Assembly: GCA_010093485.1 (NCBI GenBank)
Contig: MU001505.1
Location: 151,375 to 215,374 of the forward strand
From: Karstenula rhodostoma CBS 690.94
Lineage: Eukaryota > Ascomycota > Dothideomycetes > Pleosporales > Didymosphaeriaceae
Length of the DNA: 64,000 nucleotides
Direction of reading: 5' to 3'
Part shown: piece after piece, positions 33,723 through 46,000 of the stretch
Layout of the letters: every line of letters starts with the position of its first letter
Numbering within the stretch: position 1 is the first letter of the stretch
Notes under the pieces: model-generated
What the model was told of the DNA's origin: nothing
Database searches by the model: none
The model's input: only the letters and a program-made list of their open reading frames with translations
Position numbers and translations under genes: made by a program

Positions 33723-34586
33723 CATTCCATCCACGGATCGCCAAACGGAGACAGTGCCACCCTAAAACTTGCTCCCGGAGAACGAATGGCAGCGCTTACT
33801 CTCTGGGGCAACGGCGTAGGCACTCGGTGTGGGGGTGTGAGAATTCTGACTTCCGAAGGGCAAACGTTCGATCACGGGAAGGACACAGGAGGACAAGAAG
33901 CGTACGATATGGACGTAGGGTCGGGTATCTGTGTCGGGCTTAACGGACGAAGCGGGAGTGAAATGGACTGTCTGGGATTCATCTTCCTTAACGGAAAAGT
34001 CACAAACGTCGTGATCAGCAGCATCCAGTACAACCCCGACATCTCCGGCTCGAAACAGGGCATCTCACAGGTCACGCTCGAGCAAGTCGACTACACTAAT
34101 CCGCCGGACAGCGGCATGGACGTGAATTGGAGCTTCAACAACACAGCCTCGCGCACCACGTCGAACACCTTCACGCAAACTTCTTCCACGCAGTACGGGG
34201 TTAGCACCTCGATCACCATCAAATCCGAGCTTTTCGGCACCGGCATCGAAAACACGAATACGTTTCCGTGGCAGAAGACACAGGGCACAGAGTACGCTAG
34301 CACGACATCTACCACGCAGTCGCTGTCTTGGAATCTCTCTGGTGTGCTGAAACCAGGGAAGATCATCAGAGCGCAGGCGACGTGCCAGCAGGGCATCGCG
34401 TCTGTCAATTATACATCGACGGTTACCGTCCAGCTCGACAACGGATATACGTCTACGTACACCGAGCCTGGGGTGTTCAACAATGTTGTGTATACGCAGG
34501 CCACCGCAAGGACAGCGCCAATAGCCAACAATGGGCCGGACAACCGTCGTTTGGTCGTCCACAATCCTGAATTGCATAAGAGCTAG
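33702..34586 (+). CDS. Natterin-like, aerolysin-family pore-forming protein, 5'-truncated
   Basis: The open frame has an ATG at 33786 and gives 266 residues, but family-like sequence begins earlier in the same frame (ATLKLAPGER before the ATG), which is open from 33702. The N-terminal part, with TLWGNG, DVGSGICVG and GRSGSEMDCLGFIF, fits the second half of the jacalin/natterin-type lectin domain. From about residue 105 of the ATG-based frame, alternating Ser/Thr-rich strands around FNNTASRTTSNTFTQTSS and the region after it fit the membrane-insertion module of aerolysin/ETX-MTX2 proteins. The first half of the lectin domain is missing: immediately upstream lies an 18-bp minisatellite with stops in this frame. 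No signal peptide. Either a truncated protein is made, or this is a decaying gene. An upstream spliced exon cannot be excluded, but none was found. Family membership is from recognition; toxicity is not shown. Confidence 0.68.
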   Translation, partial: FQDARSWHSIHGSPNGDSATLKLAPGERMAALTLWGNGVGTRCGGVRILTSEGQTFDHGKDTGGQEAYDMDVGSGICVGLNGRSGSEMDCLGFIFLNGKVTNVVISSIQYNPDISGSKQGISQVTLEQVDYTNPPDSGMDVNWSFNNTASRTTSNTFTQTSSTQYGVSTSITIKSELFGTGIENTNTFPWQKTQGTEYASTTSTTQSLSWNLSGVLKPGKIIRAQATCQQGIASVNYTSTVTVQLDNGYTSTYTEPGVFNNVVYTQATARTAPIANNGPDNRRLVVHNPELHKS

Positions 34587-35238
34587 GTTCTGGCGTTGGC
34601 ATAGGACGCTGGATGCAATTCACGGGTGCGCTGAACACAGATGAGTCTCACGAGTTCACTATGAACACGACTGCTTTTTTTTGTCATTTATCTATTGGTT
34701 TCCCATATATCTCCTTGGACGCTCCCTTCGTGAAGTACGTACTGTGTCGGTAGTTGTGGAAGATCGCGCTCTTAAGCTTAGTCTTACTCAAGAAATTGAA
34801 ATCTGTTTTGCTTAAGTGCCACAACTCCGTGATCGGCTAAATCGCACGCATCCATCGATTGAACGCTTAGATAGTATTGATTTGGATGTTGGTGAGGCAG
34901 GTAGCCTTTATATCTCTGGCGCGAGTGTGCGCTGGCATCTCGTCGAGCACGTTGCAAGATACAGCGAATCAAGTCGTTGAAAGAAAGTTGGGAAACGACC
35001 GAAGAGATCTAATAATTTCTCGACTCCTATAGCAAGAGCCGAGAAACCTATTGTTGGGGCAGGATCCACTAGTACATCGATGACTTGACAGCTGCTCAGG
35101 CGCGAGCAAGAAGCAACAACGAAAAACAAAACCAGTATTAACGAGTCAGAGAGGCGCCTCCTCTTCCTACCAACACCCAAATTCGCGCTTCCCACCATCG
35201 GACCATCATCCCCCTCCAGCCTCAGCTCCACGCCCACC
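34587..35238. other. Intergenic region
   Basis: Probably 3' regions of the natterin-like gene (plus) and of the broken secreted-protein gene (minus). A poly-T run lies near 34675-34682. Nothing else seen. Confidence 0.5.
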
Positions 35239-35527
35239 TCAGACATGGTGGCAAGTAACCCCAGTAGCCTTCTTCCCGGCCGGACTAGCCAACCAAATAG
35301 CATCCTGTATACACTTCGGCGTCTTCGCATTCATCCACGTGAGCAGCTTGAACGTGACCTTGGTATCATGCGGGTTCTCATGGACCTCGTAGCACTCCCA
35401 GGAGATGACGCCGGAGCCGCACTGGCCGCGGATGTTGTCGAGGAGGCCGGTCGTGGTTACCGGGGTGGTGAGGGGTGGGGGTCAAGAGGGAGAGGCAGAG
35501 AGCCAGGGAGGTGTTTTTGATCATCAT
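35239..35527 (-). pseudogene. Frameshifted small secreted four-cysteine protein gene
   Basis: The minus strand from ATG 35527 begins with a signal-peptide-like stretch (MMIKNTSLALCLSLL), but that frame turns Arg/Pro/His-rich and stops at 35378. The neighbouring frame, without its own start, then reads cleanly to the stop at 35239 and gives a compact domain with four cysteines (contexts GQCGSG, WECYEV, PKCIQD, VTCHHV). A total of 289 nt (3n+1) means one extra base. The switch point is near 35483-35490, in a run of Cs on the coding strand. A single-base error in the sequence would explain it as well as a real mutation. No intron with usable splice sites solves it. Small size, signal peptide and paired cysteines are typical of fungal secreted effector-like proteins; I do not recognise the family. 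Confidence 0.6.
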
Positions 35528-36599
35528 TTTGGCGGTGGTGGGATGTGCAGATTGTTGGCTTTGGGTGGAAAGTATGATTGAACTGTTCTGCTGTGAGGAC
35601 TCAACTGGGGGTGTAGAGCGCTGCTTTATATGCCACGGCTCTCCGCTGGGAGCGTTAGTTGGTGACTGCCATACTAGAATGATACGGCCGCTAAGATGGT
35701 GGTTCGTTTGTTGTTATGAGAGATGTTCGTGCACTATACCAAAACGTGTGGTGGTGCTCTTCGCTTTGCTGGCCCTGCTTTCATCATGGCCAGAGCGCTT
35801 GCATGGAAAAGCGTTCTAGATGTATCTGGAAGGATTCATTGAAGCAGCACACAACATATTCTGTCAGTGTGCTTGCATAATGAGAATGGTTGCTTCTGGT
35901 TTTTGCTTACATCATAATAGTCCACCGGGATCAATCCATTACATCGACGGGGTATGTTAGTGGGAGCGTTTGATGCATTTTTAATGGTTCCGTGAAACCT
36001 AACAAATATCCCCAGAATAAATCCAAAGGCCACAGGCCCCTGGCTGAGTACCTGTCAACTCTTCTCTTTGCTTCCATTTTTCCGAACATCAGCAACTACC
36101 ATCATACCTATCTCTCCCAGGGTCCTACAAACAAGTGGATAGTTTTCCTGACCGCATGGAATAGCGTTAATTTAGCACCACACTGTTCCTAGCAGATGTT
36201 CTGTACATCGAAGACCAACGCCCAATCACGGCTTGAAGATGGTACGCGCGGGCGGAGCAGTCCATCTTTTCTTCAAGCTCCGTAGGTTGTGAATCCTTTA
36301 CTAATCTACTTGTACGCATGCAGCAGGTGCAATTTTGCACATACACATGCAGTCAGTGAGTCGTCCTTGAGAACTGTGCGGATTTATGCATTCTGGTATT
36401 TTCATACCGAGACATCTTATAACAGACAGCCCTGAAGATGCCAAGCCCACGTGCTCCAAGAGTAGGCCAACACAGCATGGTTCCGTTACTTATGCATAAT
36501 TAGCCTAAGCTTCCTTACCGTGCGGTAAGGGACGAGTCTGGGCTCTGTGTTCGGACCCGCAAGCAAGTGTACGCCATATCGGGCGTAGCTTTAAATGTT
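35528..36599. other. Intergenic region
   Basis: TATA-like sequence (TTTATATGCC on the plus strand, near 35620) could serve the broken secreted-protein gene. No other gene is supported. Confidence 0.45.
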
Positions 36600-37329
36600 C
36601 GCCCTCGTAACTCGATCATTCCAGCCCCCACAACCTCGATCTGCACGCAGTTGGGCTAGAACTGCGTGCCGCGACGCGGGTTATTAGTGTACGCGACTTC
36701 GCCCTCGTGTAAGGCGATCATTTCCGCGCAGATGAGGTAGCTAGAAGGCGTACGTCCGTACGCATGGAAGATCGAGACAGGGAAATCGAACAACGTACAA
36801 CGCAGCCTTCAGCCCCTTCGGCACCCTGACATCATCTTCCCATGCTTCTCCCGAATATCCCCCGTCGTACTCCACTTCCCCCCTCCTCCCAGGTCTTCAC
36901 GCAGCTGTTCTCGCCGGGCGGGTCCGGGCCGAGATACAGGATGCTGGGACCGTGGCAGCTCGACGCGATGATAACGTCGCTATTTTTACGGTAGTCGTGG
37001 TGCCAGTCAAAGTTGAGGTTATCGCCGGGGGTGACTTTGGTCATGCCTGAAGGGTGGGGTACAAAGTCAGTAAAATGGCCAAAAATTGTACTAATTGGGT
37101 GGAAGTAGGTGTTTCAGCTTCAACTCTTAAAGTCTGAGAATACCAGACAGTAACAACAGTAGAAATAACCACTTGGTACCCCAGTATTGCGCACCGGGAG
37201 CTTGGATGTCGCCCATGACGTTGCAGCGGAGGTCGAGGGAGGTGATATTCTTCACGGGGGAATGAAGGTGTGTGCGAGAGCATGGCTGCTGAGCAGTGGG
37301 AGGACGAAGAGAGGTGTGCGGGACAACAT
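36600..37329 (-). pseudogene. AA9 lytic polysaccharide monooxygenase pseudogene
   Basis: The minus strand from ATG 37329 reads a signal peptide ending ALA before HTF, so the mature N-terminal His of the copper brace is kept. Lesion 1: a TGA follows within six codons, and the usual stretch of about 30 residues before the conserved ITSLDLRCN block is lost with a change of frame. A 133-nt intron (37179-37047, CTGAC branch) then leads to VTPGDNLNFDWHHDYR and SSCHGPSILYL, AA9 hallmarks with the second brace His. Lesion 2: a shift in a run of six Gs (36878-36883). A 58-nt intron (36798-36741) precedes YLICAEMIALHEGE. Lesion 3: TAG at 36658-36656 stands exactly where the axial copper Tyr of the QFYPNCVQIEV motif belongs. 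Three independent defects make a real pseudogene likely rather than sequencing error. Live AA9 enzymes cut cellulose oxidatively. Confidence 0.82.
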
Positions 37330-38077
37330 TTTGGAACAGCAGCGTTGAAGGAACCCGTGAACCAAAAAAAAAAAGAACGACAAGAGAAGAGACAGGAGAG
37401 CATCTATGTCTTTTTCAGTATTACTGTATCCCTGGAATCGCTTTGTGCCCAGCCGATGGGTGATGTACGATGCAATATATCTGCTATATTGCCGCACTGC
37501 AAACGATCTATCAAGATAGCCGAAGGCGCTGCGACACCAAACGATGTATATGAGCTTTTCGGTAAGCGGAATATTGGCAGCTATGCCGACTGGTCCTGTG
37601 GTTGTCCCGTGTATGGCGCAATGATGTAGTTTTACAGGACGCTGGGCGAGAGAAGTAACATCTAGGAGTTTGAAAACGAAGAAGGCTTGGTTATTGACTT
37701 GTTCCAACTCGCTTATGCGTCATGTCTGCTGAACAAGGGAGCATCGTCGCGAGAACGCTGAGCATGAATTTTACGTCGTGTTGCTGGAAGCGTGAGATGA
37801 ACTCGGGGCGATATACCCTCCCGCAGTATGGGAACGAGAGGTTTCTCACTCGTAGTAGATATCCCAAGCATCTGGCTGTACGGTCAACGCCGAGAGTTCT
37901 TGTACTGATAAGCATGGCGCGCTCTTAGGTCGACCACGGCGTTTCCAGTTGTGTGAGGATCCTGAAGAGTCCGGTTTGAAAACTCCAGGAGTTTTAGCTT
38001 GGCATACAGTGATCGAGGCTTCAAAGTGGCACATGGTCATCTTCGCCAGCAGAGCCATTGCGTATCCGACCCAGGTA
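37330..38077. other. Intergenic region
   Basis: It holds the dead promoter of the AA9 pseudogene (11-nt A run at 37364-37374) and the 3' flank of PSF2. Open frames here show no domain. Confidence 0.5.
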
Positions 38078-38892
38078 TCAGCGCATGTCCATCTCGTCGT
38101 CGTCATAATCTTGGCTCGGCGAGTATCCATTCTCCCTGTCCCTCTCCTTCCTCGCCTCCTCCCTGCTCTTGCCAATCTTCCTCAGCCCGTCCACCACCCC
38201 TGTAATGAAACTCCTTGCCTCTCCCAGCTCCATGCCACCCACACCGTTCATCTTGAACCCGCCTCCCGCATCCAAAACTTCGACGCTCTGTCTCAGCTTC
38301 GCCATTCGCGCTTCCCTCAATCCCCGGAGCAGCTTCCGCACCTCGTCGGCGTCGTCGAAGTCATCTGGCGCGGCCTCGAGCAGCATGGAGCCCAGTTCTA
38401 GCCAGTGGTAAGGCAGCGCGTCGGCGGCAGCATCGGCGGTCGAGGAGGGGAGGAAAGGCGAGGATAGCGGGACGGTGGTACTGGGCGGTAGCGGTGGCAA
38501 TCGGGGCGGGGGTGAGAAGGCCACTGGCGAGTCTTCGGTTTCGAATTTGAGTATCGCGGCCAGTGAATGGGGCGAAAGCCACGGTGGAGGGATGATGTTT
38601 GCGCGGCGTTGGCGCTTAAGGAGGAGAGCCAACCATAGCGGGATTGAGGCTCTTTGTGGGGGGTTGAGTGGCTTCAAGGGTCCCTGGTCATGCGTTAGCC
38701 GTCGCTCTCACGATTTGAACAATTCTTGCTGGCGGGGAGAAGGATGGTGGGGTGAGGTGTGTCGCGGGGCAATCGTACTCCAAGCAATTCGAGGCCTTCG
38801 AGGCGCTGGCGGGGTATAATGGTCACAAGCTCCATCTCGCACATGAAGGCTATTTCCGGGGGCGTTAACCCCGGGGGGAGCGGCAGCGCCAT
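38078..38892 (-). CDS. PSF2: GINS complex subunit Psf2
   Basis: Two exons, 38892-38779 and 38683-38078, with a 95-nt intron (GTACGA to CAG), give 239 residues. The first exon starts [20 protein letters not shown] and continues [18 protein letters not shown], the conserved start of Psf2. Exon 2 supplies [20 protein letters not shown], the family signature. Psf2 with Sld5, Psf1 and Psf3 forms GINS, part of the CMG replicative helicase. The middle (about 75-100) is a Pro/Ser linker and the C-terminus is acidic. Start and splice are fixed by family similarity. The gene is divergent from ALG10 with 226 bp between start codons, and an ACGCGT site lies 70 bp upstream. Confidence 0.9.
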
Positions 38893-38961
38893 GGTTGAGA
38901 TTGAGAATGAAATTGATTCTTGGTTGTTTAGTTGCAAACTTGTGACGCGCTTCCATGTCGA

Positions 38962-38967
38962 ACGCGT
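38962..38967 (-). promoter_or_regulatory. ACGCGT (MCB-type) site upstream of PSF2
   Basis: Located 70-75 bp upstream of the PSF2 start, with a related GACGCGC at about 38944-38950. MCB elements bind MBF and drive G1/S expression of replication genes, which fits PSF2. It lies in the divergent promoter shared with ALG10. Confidence 0.55.
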
Positions 38968-39118
38968 TGAGGCGGAGAGGCGTTTCCGAATTGGCTCTAG
39001 CTTCTCCAGGGTTCCGACCGGCGATTCGACCACACGTGGCCGCACGTTCTATGACGGCGACAGCCCCAACTCCTTCTCCAAGGGAAACAGGTCCAAAAGA
39101 TAGAGCCGAGAGTCGACT

Positions 39119-40894
39119 ATGTCTTCGTCGCGGCAGGTATGGGCGTTCCCCACCGCCCTCATAGCCATTGCGAATATTTCGGCCACCTGGTACAAGCTCG
39201 TGTCTGAACGAGTGCCCGAACCCTATCTGGTAAGCAGACCCACACGAAATTCACGCTCAGAATCATTAACATCGGTTCCTTACAGGACGAATTCTTTCAC
39301 GTGCCTCAGGCGCAGAGGTACTGCCAAAAAGACTACACATGGGATCCAAAGATCACCACACCACCAGGATTGTAGGGGCAGACAGTTACTCGCCTGCTTG
39401 ATGATATGCTGATATAGGCAGATATCTCGCATCCCTTCTAATTAAACCGATAGCAGGATGTGACATATCAGCATTGCGGGCGCTGAATGTAGGAGCCATT
39501 TGCCTAATCTGTCTTCTATCATACCAGATTCGCCGGCTTCTTCGCCAGCCACTGTCTCCTCGCCGCACTAAAAAGGGGCTATCCACCCCGAAGAGCCAAG
39601 ATGATGACACCCAAACATCTCTATTTGATGCACATACTGCTTTAAACATTAGTCTGTTTCCTCCCCTGTTCTTCTTCTCCGGACTCTACTACACGGATGT
39701 GCTGTCTACGCTCGTCGTTCTCGCTGCATACTCCACCTACTTGAGCCAACGGAGAACACAAAACTACCTTCTATCGACCTTGATTACTGTCAACATTGGC
39801 GTGCTGGCGCTTCTATTCCGCCAAACGAACATCTTCTGGGTTGCTGTGTTCCCGGCCGGCCTAGCGGTCGTCGATACGCTGAAGTACTATGACGAGCTGC
39901 TCGATGCACCCGTCGAGGTGGCCGGACCAAGACGTAAGTTCACGTGCTCTTGAAAGTTATGCGTACTGACCAACTGTCAGATTACTCCGCCTTCCTCTTG
40001 TACCTCCCCCGAGATGTCCTGGGGAGACCAACAGCGGTAATCAAAGCCGTCTTCCCATACCTTATCTTGCTCGGCTTGTTCGGCGGCTTTGTCCTCTGGA
40101 ATGGCGGTGTCGTACTAGGTACGTTCCTTCCTCCAACCATACTCCACCCACTGACCCAGCCAGGCGACAAATCCGCCCACGTCGCAACCATCCACCTCCC
40201 GCAGATGCTCTACCTCTGGCCCTACATGGTGTTCTTCTCCCTCCCGCTCACGCTGCCTTCCCTCCTCCAGCCCATCCTCCCCGTTCTCCCCAAGCAACTT
40301 CGCTCCCTCATCACAACGAACCTCACAGGACCCTCCTCGCCCACAACACCCAGCGCTCTCGCAGCAATTCTCTTCAACGCGTTCGCCATCGCAGCGGTCC
40401 ACTTCAACACCATCATCCACCCCTACACGCTCGCCGACAACCGCCACTACGTCTTCTACGTCTTCCGCATCCTCTTCCGGCACCCGGCGGTGAAGTACCT
40501 CGCCGTGCCCGCGTACTACATCTGCGCTCTCCTCACCATCCGCATCCTCGGGGCGCGCTCCGCACCAAAGGCACGGCCGAAGAACCAGAACCAGCAAAAG
40601 CCCCCCAGCGCAAAGCACGACTCCTCCGTCCAGATCAGCTTCGTCGTCGTCTGGACCGCCACGACCGCGCTCTCCGTCATCACCGCCCCGCTCGTGGAAC
40701 CCAGGTACTTCATCATCCCGTGGGTCATGTGGCGCCTGCACGTGCCGGCGGAGCCGGGCAGGGCGGCTACCGTGCGGCTGGCGCTGGAGACGCTGTGGTT
40801 GCTTGCTGTGGATGCGGGGGTTGGGTATATGTTTTTGACCCGGGGGTTCGAGTGGGCGAGTGAGCCGGGGAAGGTGCAGAGGTTTATGTGGTAG
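39119..40894 (+). CDS. ALG10: Alpha-1,2-glucosyltransferase Alg10 (Die2)
   Basis: Five exons: 39119-39229, 39286-39371, 39422-39933, 39981-40118, 40164-40894, giving 525 residues. Alg10 adds the last glucose to the dolichol-linked N-glycan precursor in the ER. Exon 2 begins [13 protein letters not shown] and ends with DPKITTPPG, the family signature just after the first span, with the acidic D-E pair expected for a dolichyl-phosphate-glucose user. About ten hydrophobic segments follow. Conserved [10 protein letters not shown] and [16 protein letters not shown] blocks are present, and the C-terminal part has [12 protein letters not shown] and [14 protein letters not shown]. Introns are 56, 50, 47 and 45 nt. 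The last one has no stop and is divisible by three, so retention would insert 15 residues; family continuity (VVLGDKSAHV) favours removal. Confidence 0.9.
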
Positions 40895-41381
40895 CGGGTG
40901 TATTCGCGGTGCGTAGATTGGGTGGAGTGCGTGTATGAGTAGAGTGAGGTCAAAAGGGGTTTGCGCAGAGTATAGATGGAATGGAGCGTGACTACGCGGC
41001 TCTGGGTTTTCAATCATGGTACAGCCCGCGAACGATGTAAAATAATAAGACTTACATACTCACCCACACGCGACACGTACCTGTGCGTGAAAGACGAGAA
41101 ACGCACAATTGCCCTGGATCAATCTTCCATCCTGCCGCTGCAGGGTGAATTACCAGGCTTTAATTCAATATATCACGCCTCACCGTGATGGAGAACCGTC
41201 GGTACGTAAAACAGCCTACATCCCATGCCATTACAAATGTGCTAAGAAGTAATATTCGCTATAGCCGGCACAGCACAGTCTCGAATCTTAAACGCCAGAC
41301 TCCATGGCTACCACCTCACAAAAATAGGCTCTGGAGACGCGTGACGCGGACGGATAGTGGAGCGACAATCACCCGGCCGCT

Positions 41382-41407
41382 CCCCCCCCCCCCCCCCCCC
41401 CCCCCCC
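41382..41407 (+). repeat. 26-nt poly-C run
   Basis: Uninterrupted C from 41382 to 41407, preceded by CCCGGCCGCT. Long C runs are rare, slippage-prone, and can form i-motif or (on the G strand) quadruplex structure. Confidence 0.95.
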
Positions 41408-42960
41408 TACTCTCCATTTAAAGAGACCTACAAGCGAAGCACTTCCCAAGAGCATGACGTCAAAACACAAAGGCAGACACGAATATCCACAGCCCAACAC
41501 GCACGGGAGCGACATCGGGTGTTCCGCGCCCGCAATACGAGGATTTGCATTGAGGATGTGATGGGGAGGTGGCCTGCAGGCGACGAAGGCGATGGCGTGG
41601 TTTTTTATTTGTATTTTGCTTTTAAAGTTAGGGTATACGGGTTGTTGTGTAACATGCGGGGCGTCAGACGCGGGTTCCCTACCTGGAATGAATCGTCATC
41701 GAGATGGCAGAGCCCCGGTATGTGCCATGTCACGCTGCGTGAAGGCCGGTCGCGGGGTTTGGTACGCGGGCGCGCGGTGGGCGTGGTTGTAATCCCTCGT
41801 AACGGTGTAGTTGCGCCTCGTATACTCGACATCCCGACTCGTGCGTCCGCGTCCACACTTCCCTCCCCAGTGCACACAATGCTACTCCGAGTCCACGTAA
41901 CGTAAACCGCACCTATCCCCCTAGCTAGCCCAGCATACCATCCCAACCCGCATCCTCTCTCATGCAGCCCCAGCACTATCGCACCAGGGTCCTCATAACA
42001 GCAATCGACACACACCCCCCCAACCTTCCCAACACCGCAATCCCCCAACCCTCTTCCATCGACCCCAAACCCTTTCCCCTACAGAAGCTACTACACTACG
42101 CCCCTTCCACTGCCCCCGCTAGGGCCTCCCTTCCCTCTTCAGCACGCAGAAGGAACGCAAACGACACGGAGGAATGCCTGCTCCTGCAGACTGTGAGGCT
42201 ATTTGTGTCTGCGTATGCGGTAGAGACATGTGTGTTCCGCAGCTGTAGGCGCGAGATGTGGTGTGTGGCGTTATTTCCCGCGAATGAGAGGGGTGCGTGG
42301 GCGCAGGGGGTGAAACGGAGGCGACGAGTACGGTGCGCGCTGCGTAGGAGAGTATGCGTGTGGCCTGGGAAGGAACTTGTCAGGTGTACCTACATATTTG
42401 CGTGGGATTGATACGGTGGTGAGGAGTGGTGGGTTTGTGACGATGATGGGCTGGGGTGTGTGATGTCGTTCGCGGCGTTCCGAGGGCGCGGTTCGGTGTG
42501 ACGTGGGATCATAGGCGATAATGCGCGTGGAAGGCTAGATAATTGGATTTCGGGGGTTGTAGGTTTACTCCTGCAGTGTGCATGCGGTAGATGCGTCTCC
42601 CAATCGAGCAGATACCTATACATGGTAGAAGAGCTAGCTGTGATGGGACGTGATGTTATTGTTGATGTCGGAATGGCCTCGGCCCGTCGCTAGTGAATGG
42701 CCGCCAAAACCGCACGCTGACAGGCATGTCCATGATGTGGAGAGATCGCACTACCTCCAAAGAATCGTAACATCTCTCAGATCATAACAAACACGCAAAG
42801 ATCCTGGTCAAAACGCTTCCTACCCACCGCTCACTCTAGCGACGGACTTGCCGATCCGCACCCCCGCAAGGGAGAGGCGTTACGAAACGCATATTTGTCC
42901 TGCTAAGACAAGGTGGTTGTGTCATGACTGCGGAGAAAACGTGATTGTGTCGCAACTACG

Positions 42961-43036
42961 ATCATATGTGTAGTTTTATTAAAGCTTAACTTGCGCTATT
43001 TCAAAAGTTAAGCTTTAATAAAACTACACATATGAT
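42961..43036. repeat. Perfect 32-bp inverted repeat with a 12-nt spacer
   Basis: The left arm (42961-42992, starting ATCATATGTGTAGTTTTATT) is the exact reverse complement of the right arm (43005-43036). The spacer at 42993-43004 is GCGCTATTTCAA. The short word GTCGCA occurs 12 bp before the left arm and directly after the right arm. It is AT-rich and not part of any gene I can see. Confidence 0.95.
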
Positions 43037-46000
43037 GTCGCACGACTGCTGATACACTTCACAACACTTTGTTAGGTATATTACGTAGACTGGGTGGATG
43101 TCGATTATACTATCACTCGGGGGAAAAGGTTGCATATCATTGCTGCTTTCACACATTAGTCGGGTTGGGATTGGCGGATCTGCGTTGATAGGTTCCGAGA
43201 GGCTTCTTCGTGTCGAATATCCCAGAGGATCATGAGAACAATGGATCACATCCGAGGTGGTGGAGTCGGCTCTGCTCCGTGTTGTTTCCGAAATCCTGTT
43301 CTCGGGGCATCAAGTAGGGTGGTGAGGGATGACAACCTTGTTCTTTTGGTCTGTAATTCATTCTTGGCTGAGGTAGAAACCGGTTATCGGGGTAAAGCGC
43401 TTTTTTCTAGAGTTACCATATGCATGCAATGATGAGGTTTTGGACCGTTCTATCTGCACGGGAACACTCATCGCAGTCGCTGTAGGAAAGTGATCGGAAA
43501 ATAATATTGCGTAACGCTTAATTTTTCACGTTTGTATTGTCTCGTCGTCGGTCATCTGCGTCTCGGTAGTCGTCACCCACGTCGTCTGTCTCGATGTCTT
43601 GATATTCGCGACTGATTGTGGCACAGTATACGGAATAATAACAATGAATCGCACATGGCTCGTGCGGGTAATGGGATGCCTGAAAGAACCCCGTACATCG
43701 CCTAGCCGCGGTACTGAAGAAATTTCGGAGAACCATGCCACAGCTAGTGGGGCTCTGTACGCGGCGCTGGTACTGTACTCAGGGCTATCCTGGATGCCGG
43801 GCTCATTGTCACTGTGAGTGAGGATGAGTAAAGCTCAGTTCGGTGGGCATTTGTTGTAGGTAGCGATAAGGAACGACTATCTGATAATTTGACTCAGATC
43901 TGCACCTCTTTTTCATTCTCTCTGGGAATTTTCGGGGTGCGAGGGTATAACGAGCCGCAATCCGCGCATCCTTCCCGCACTCTGTAGGATTCTAACTTTT
44001 AAAAAGGCGCCGCGCGCTTATGCATGTACAGCAATGACGGCGATGACGACCATTTCTTTTTAAATGCGGCACGGTAGTTGTGATGATGAGTTGCTTGCGG
44101 GAATTGGGTTTGCTTCAAGGCACCATCGTTAGTCAGATAGCTCACCATATCGGAACGGAGCGTTCGAACACCTAAAGAACTTATAGTCCGGAGGTATCAT
44201 TACCTAGGTCGACATGGGAACAGCAACGTTTTTGCCGAGCACGTGAAATGAGGCTCCAGCCGTGTGATACTTGGCGACAGCTGTCGGAGCGTTGGGTTGC
44301 AGCGGTGTCCCGGAAGAGCGAGCATGGCTCCCCGAGCTGCATGGACCCCATACGGATCAGGCCGCAAAACTCATGCTGGAACGTGACTTTGACCAGGGTC
44401 TTGGATCGTCAGGCACCGTGACAGTGGTGAACTTACTCAGGTCAGTGGCAACTAAATCGACCAGATTGCCGACCCCGAAGATACTGAAAACAGGGAGAGC
44501 ACTCACGCGGATAGGAAGCGGCAACGGTCATAGAATCGGATAACCGTCAGATAGCGTTGCGCTGATCACAATTCTCAACCGGCGATCCCTTATTCCTCTT
44601 GGGGCCGCGTTAGCGCCTGCATTCCAGTTGATTGTATGCTGAATCTTTGGCTGCCGTTGAGACCAAAATCCACTGCAGCCATGCCATTTACGGTAGGCTC
44701 GAACACAACGCCCTTACGCAGTGAAAATAAGTGGGCCGGACGCGTGACGAACTGCAGTTTCGGAATACCTCATACATACAAAAGTTACCGACTCCAAAGA
44801 CAAAGAGCCCTGATGTCTTGGAGACAATTCGAGGATAACGCCGTGTGCTGGTCGACCACTGCCGTTCCTGCCGAGACACGGAAAAAACCTCGTATGCATA
44901 CAGTACAGGTAGGAAGGCACGTGCAGTGTAAGCAATCAGCTGTGAAGGCTTGTTTCGATCCCCCAGTCGTGTGCAAAAGGTGCATTGTCTTTACTGATCG
45001 CGCTGTTGAAGGACCACACGCAAAGGCATGCGGGGTCTAGAGTTGCGCGGATGCTCCCGTTGCCGACGCAAAACCGTAGTAGCCTCGAGCTTGAACAGGC
45101 GGACTTTGTCCGATTGCTGGAAGTTCGCGCACCAACAAAGCATACGAACCTACTTTATACGTTGCTGTAGAAAGCGATTTCCAATACACATACGTCATAC
45201 CTTACCATCTCGTTCGTCCCGACATTAGATGTTGCTTGTTCGTCGGAAGCGACTTGATTGACTGCGCGATAATGGACTCTCTTGGAACGACCCTTTTCGA
45301 AAGAATGCGACTGCAGCAAGATGTGGGCAAGGCCACTAAAGGACGCCGAAACGGGGCGATGCCACCAGCTAGGAAGTTAGCAGCGCCTCCGGTGGCAACA
45401 CGAGAGTACCCGATCTGCGCGTGAGGGTACGGAACTGTCGTGAAACCTTGACGTGTTCGTATCCAAGGCCATGGTGGCCCGATGATACGAACCTTTGTGT
45501 ATGAGACAAGAAGTCCGTACCTTTAGGCTATCTGCACTTCACTCCCAAACGGCCGGTTCTGGTGGAGGCGATGTTTCCACTGGGCATGTATGTACGGTAG
45601 GGTTTCCATTTGCTCGGTACAACGATGGGATGTTGGCATTGCACGGGACTGGTGCCCATGGCAGTATCCACAACAGTCAAGTTTTGTCGAGAATGGGTGG
45701 GGTTTTCATATCCCAGCGGGTTGAGGTTGGTGTGGAGAAGGCGCTTGGGCATGGCCTACCAAAGTGGCGGTACTTTTGGAGAATAGGCACAACACATGAG
45801 GATCGTCGTGATTGGTGATCCGAGGTGGGATCATGGATGCAATGCGGCCAGATGCGGCCAGTGCCTCAGATTTGGAGCTCGCCACTCCCGTATGCTGGGA
45901 TCGTTGTGCACTGTGTGGAGCGCAGCGGTGGAGGAGACGATCATGGTTCCTCGGTGTGCTGGTGGTGCTGGTGAGATCGGGTCCGTCGAGTACAGGCTGG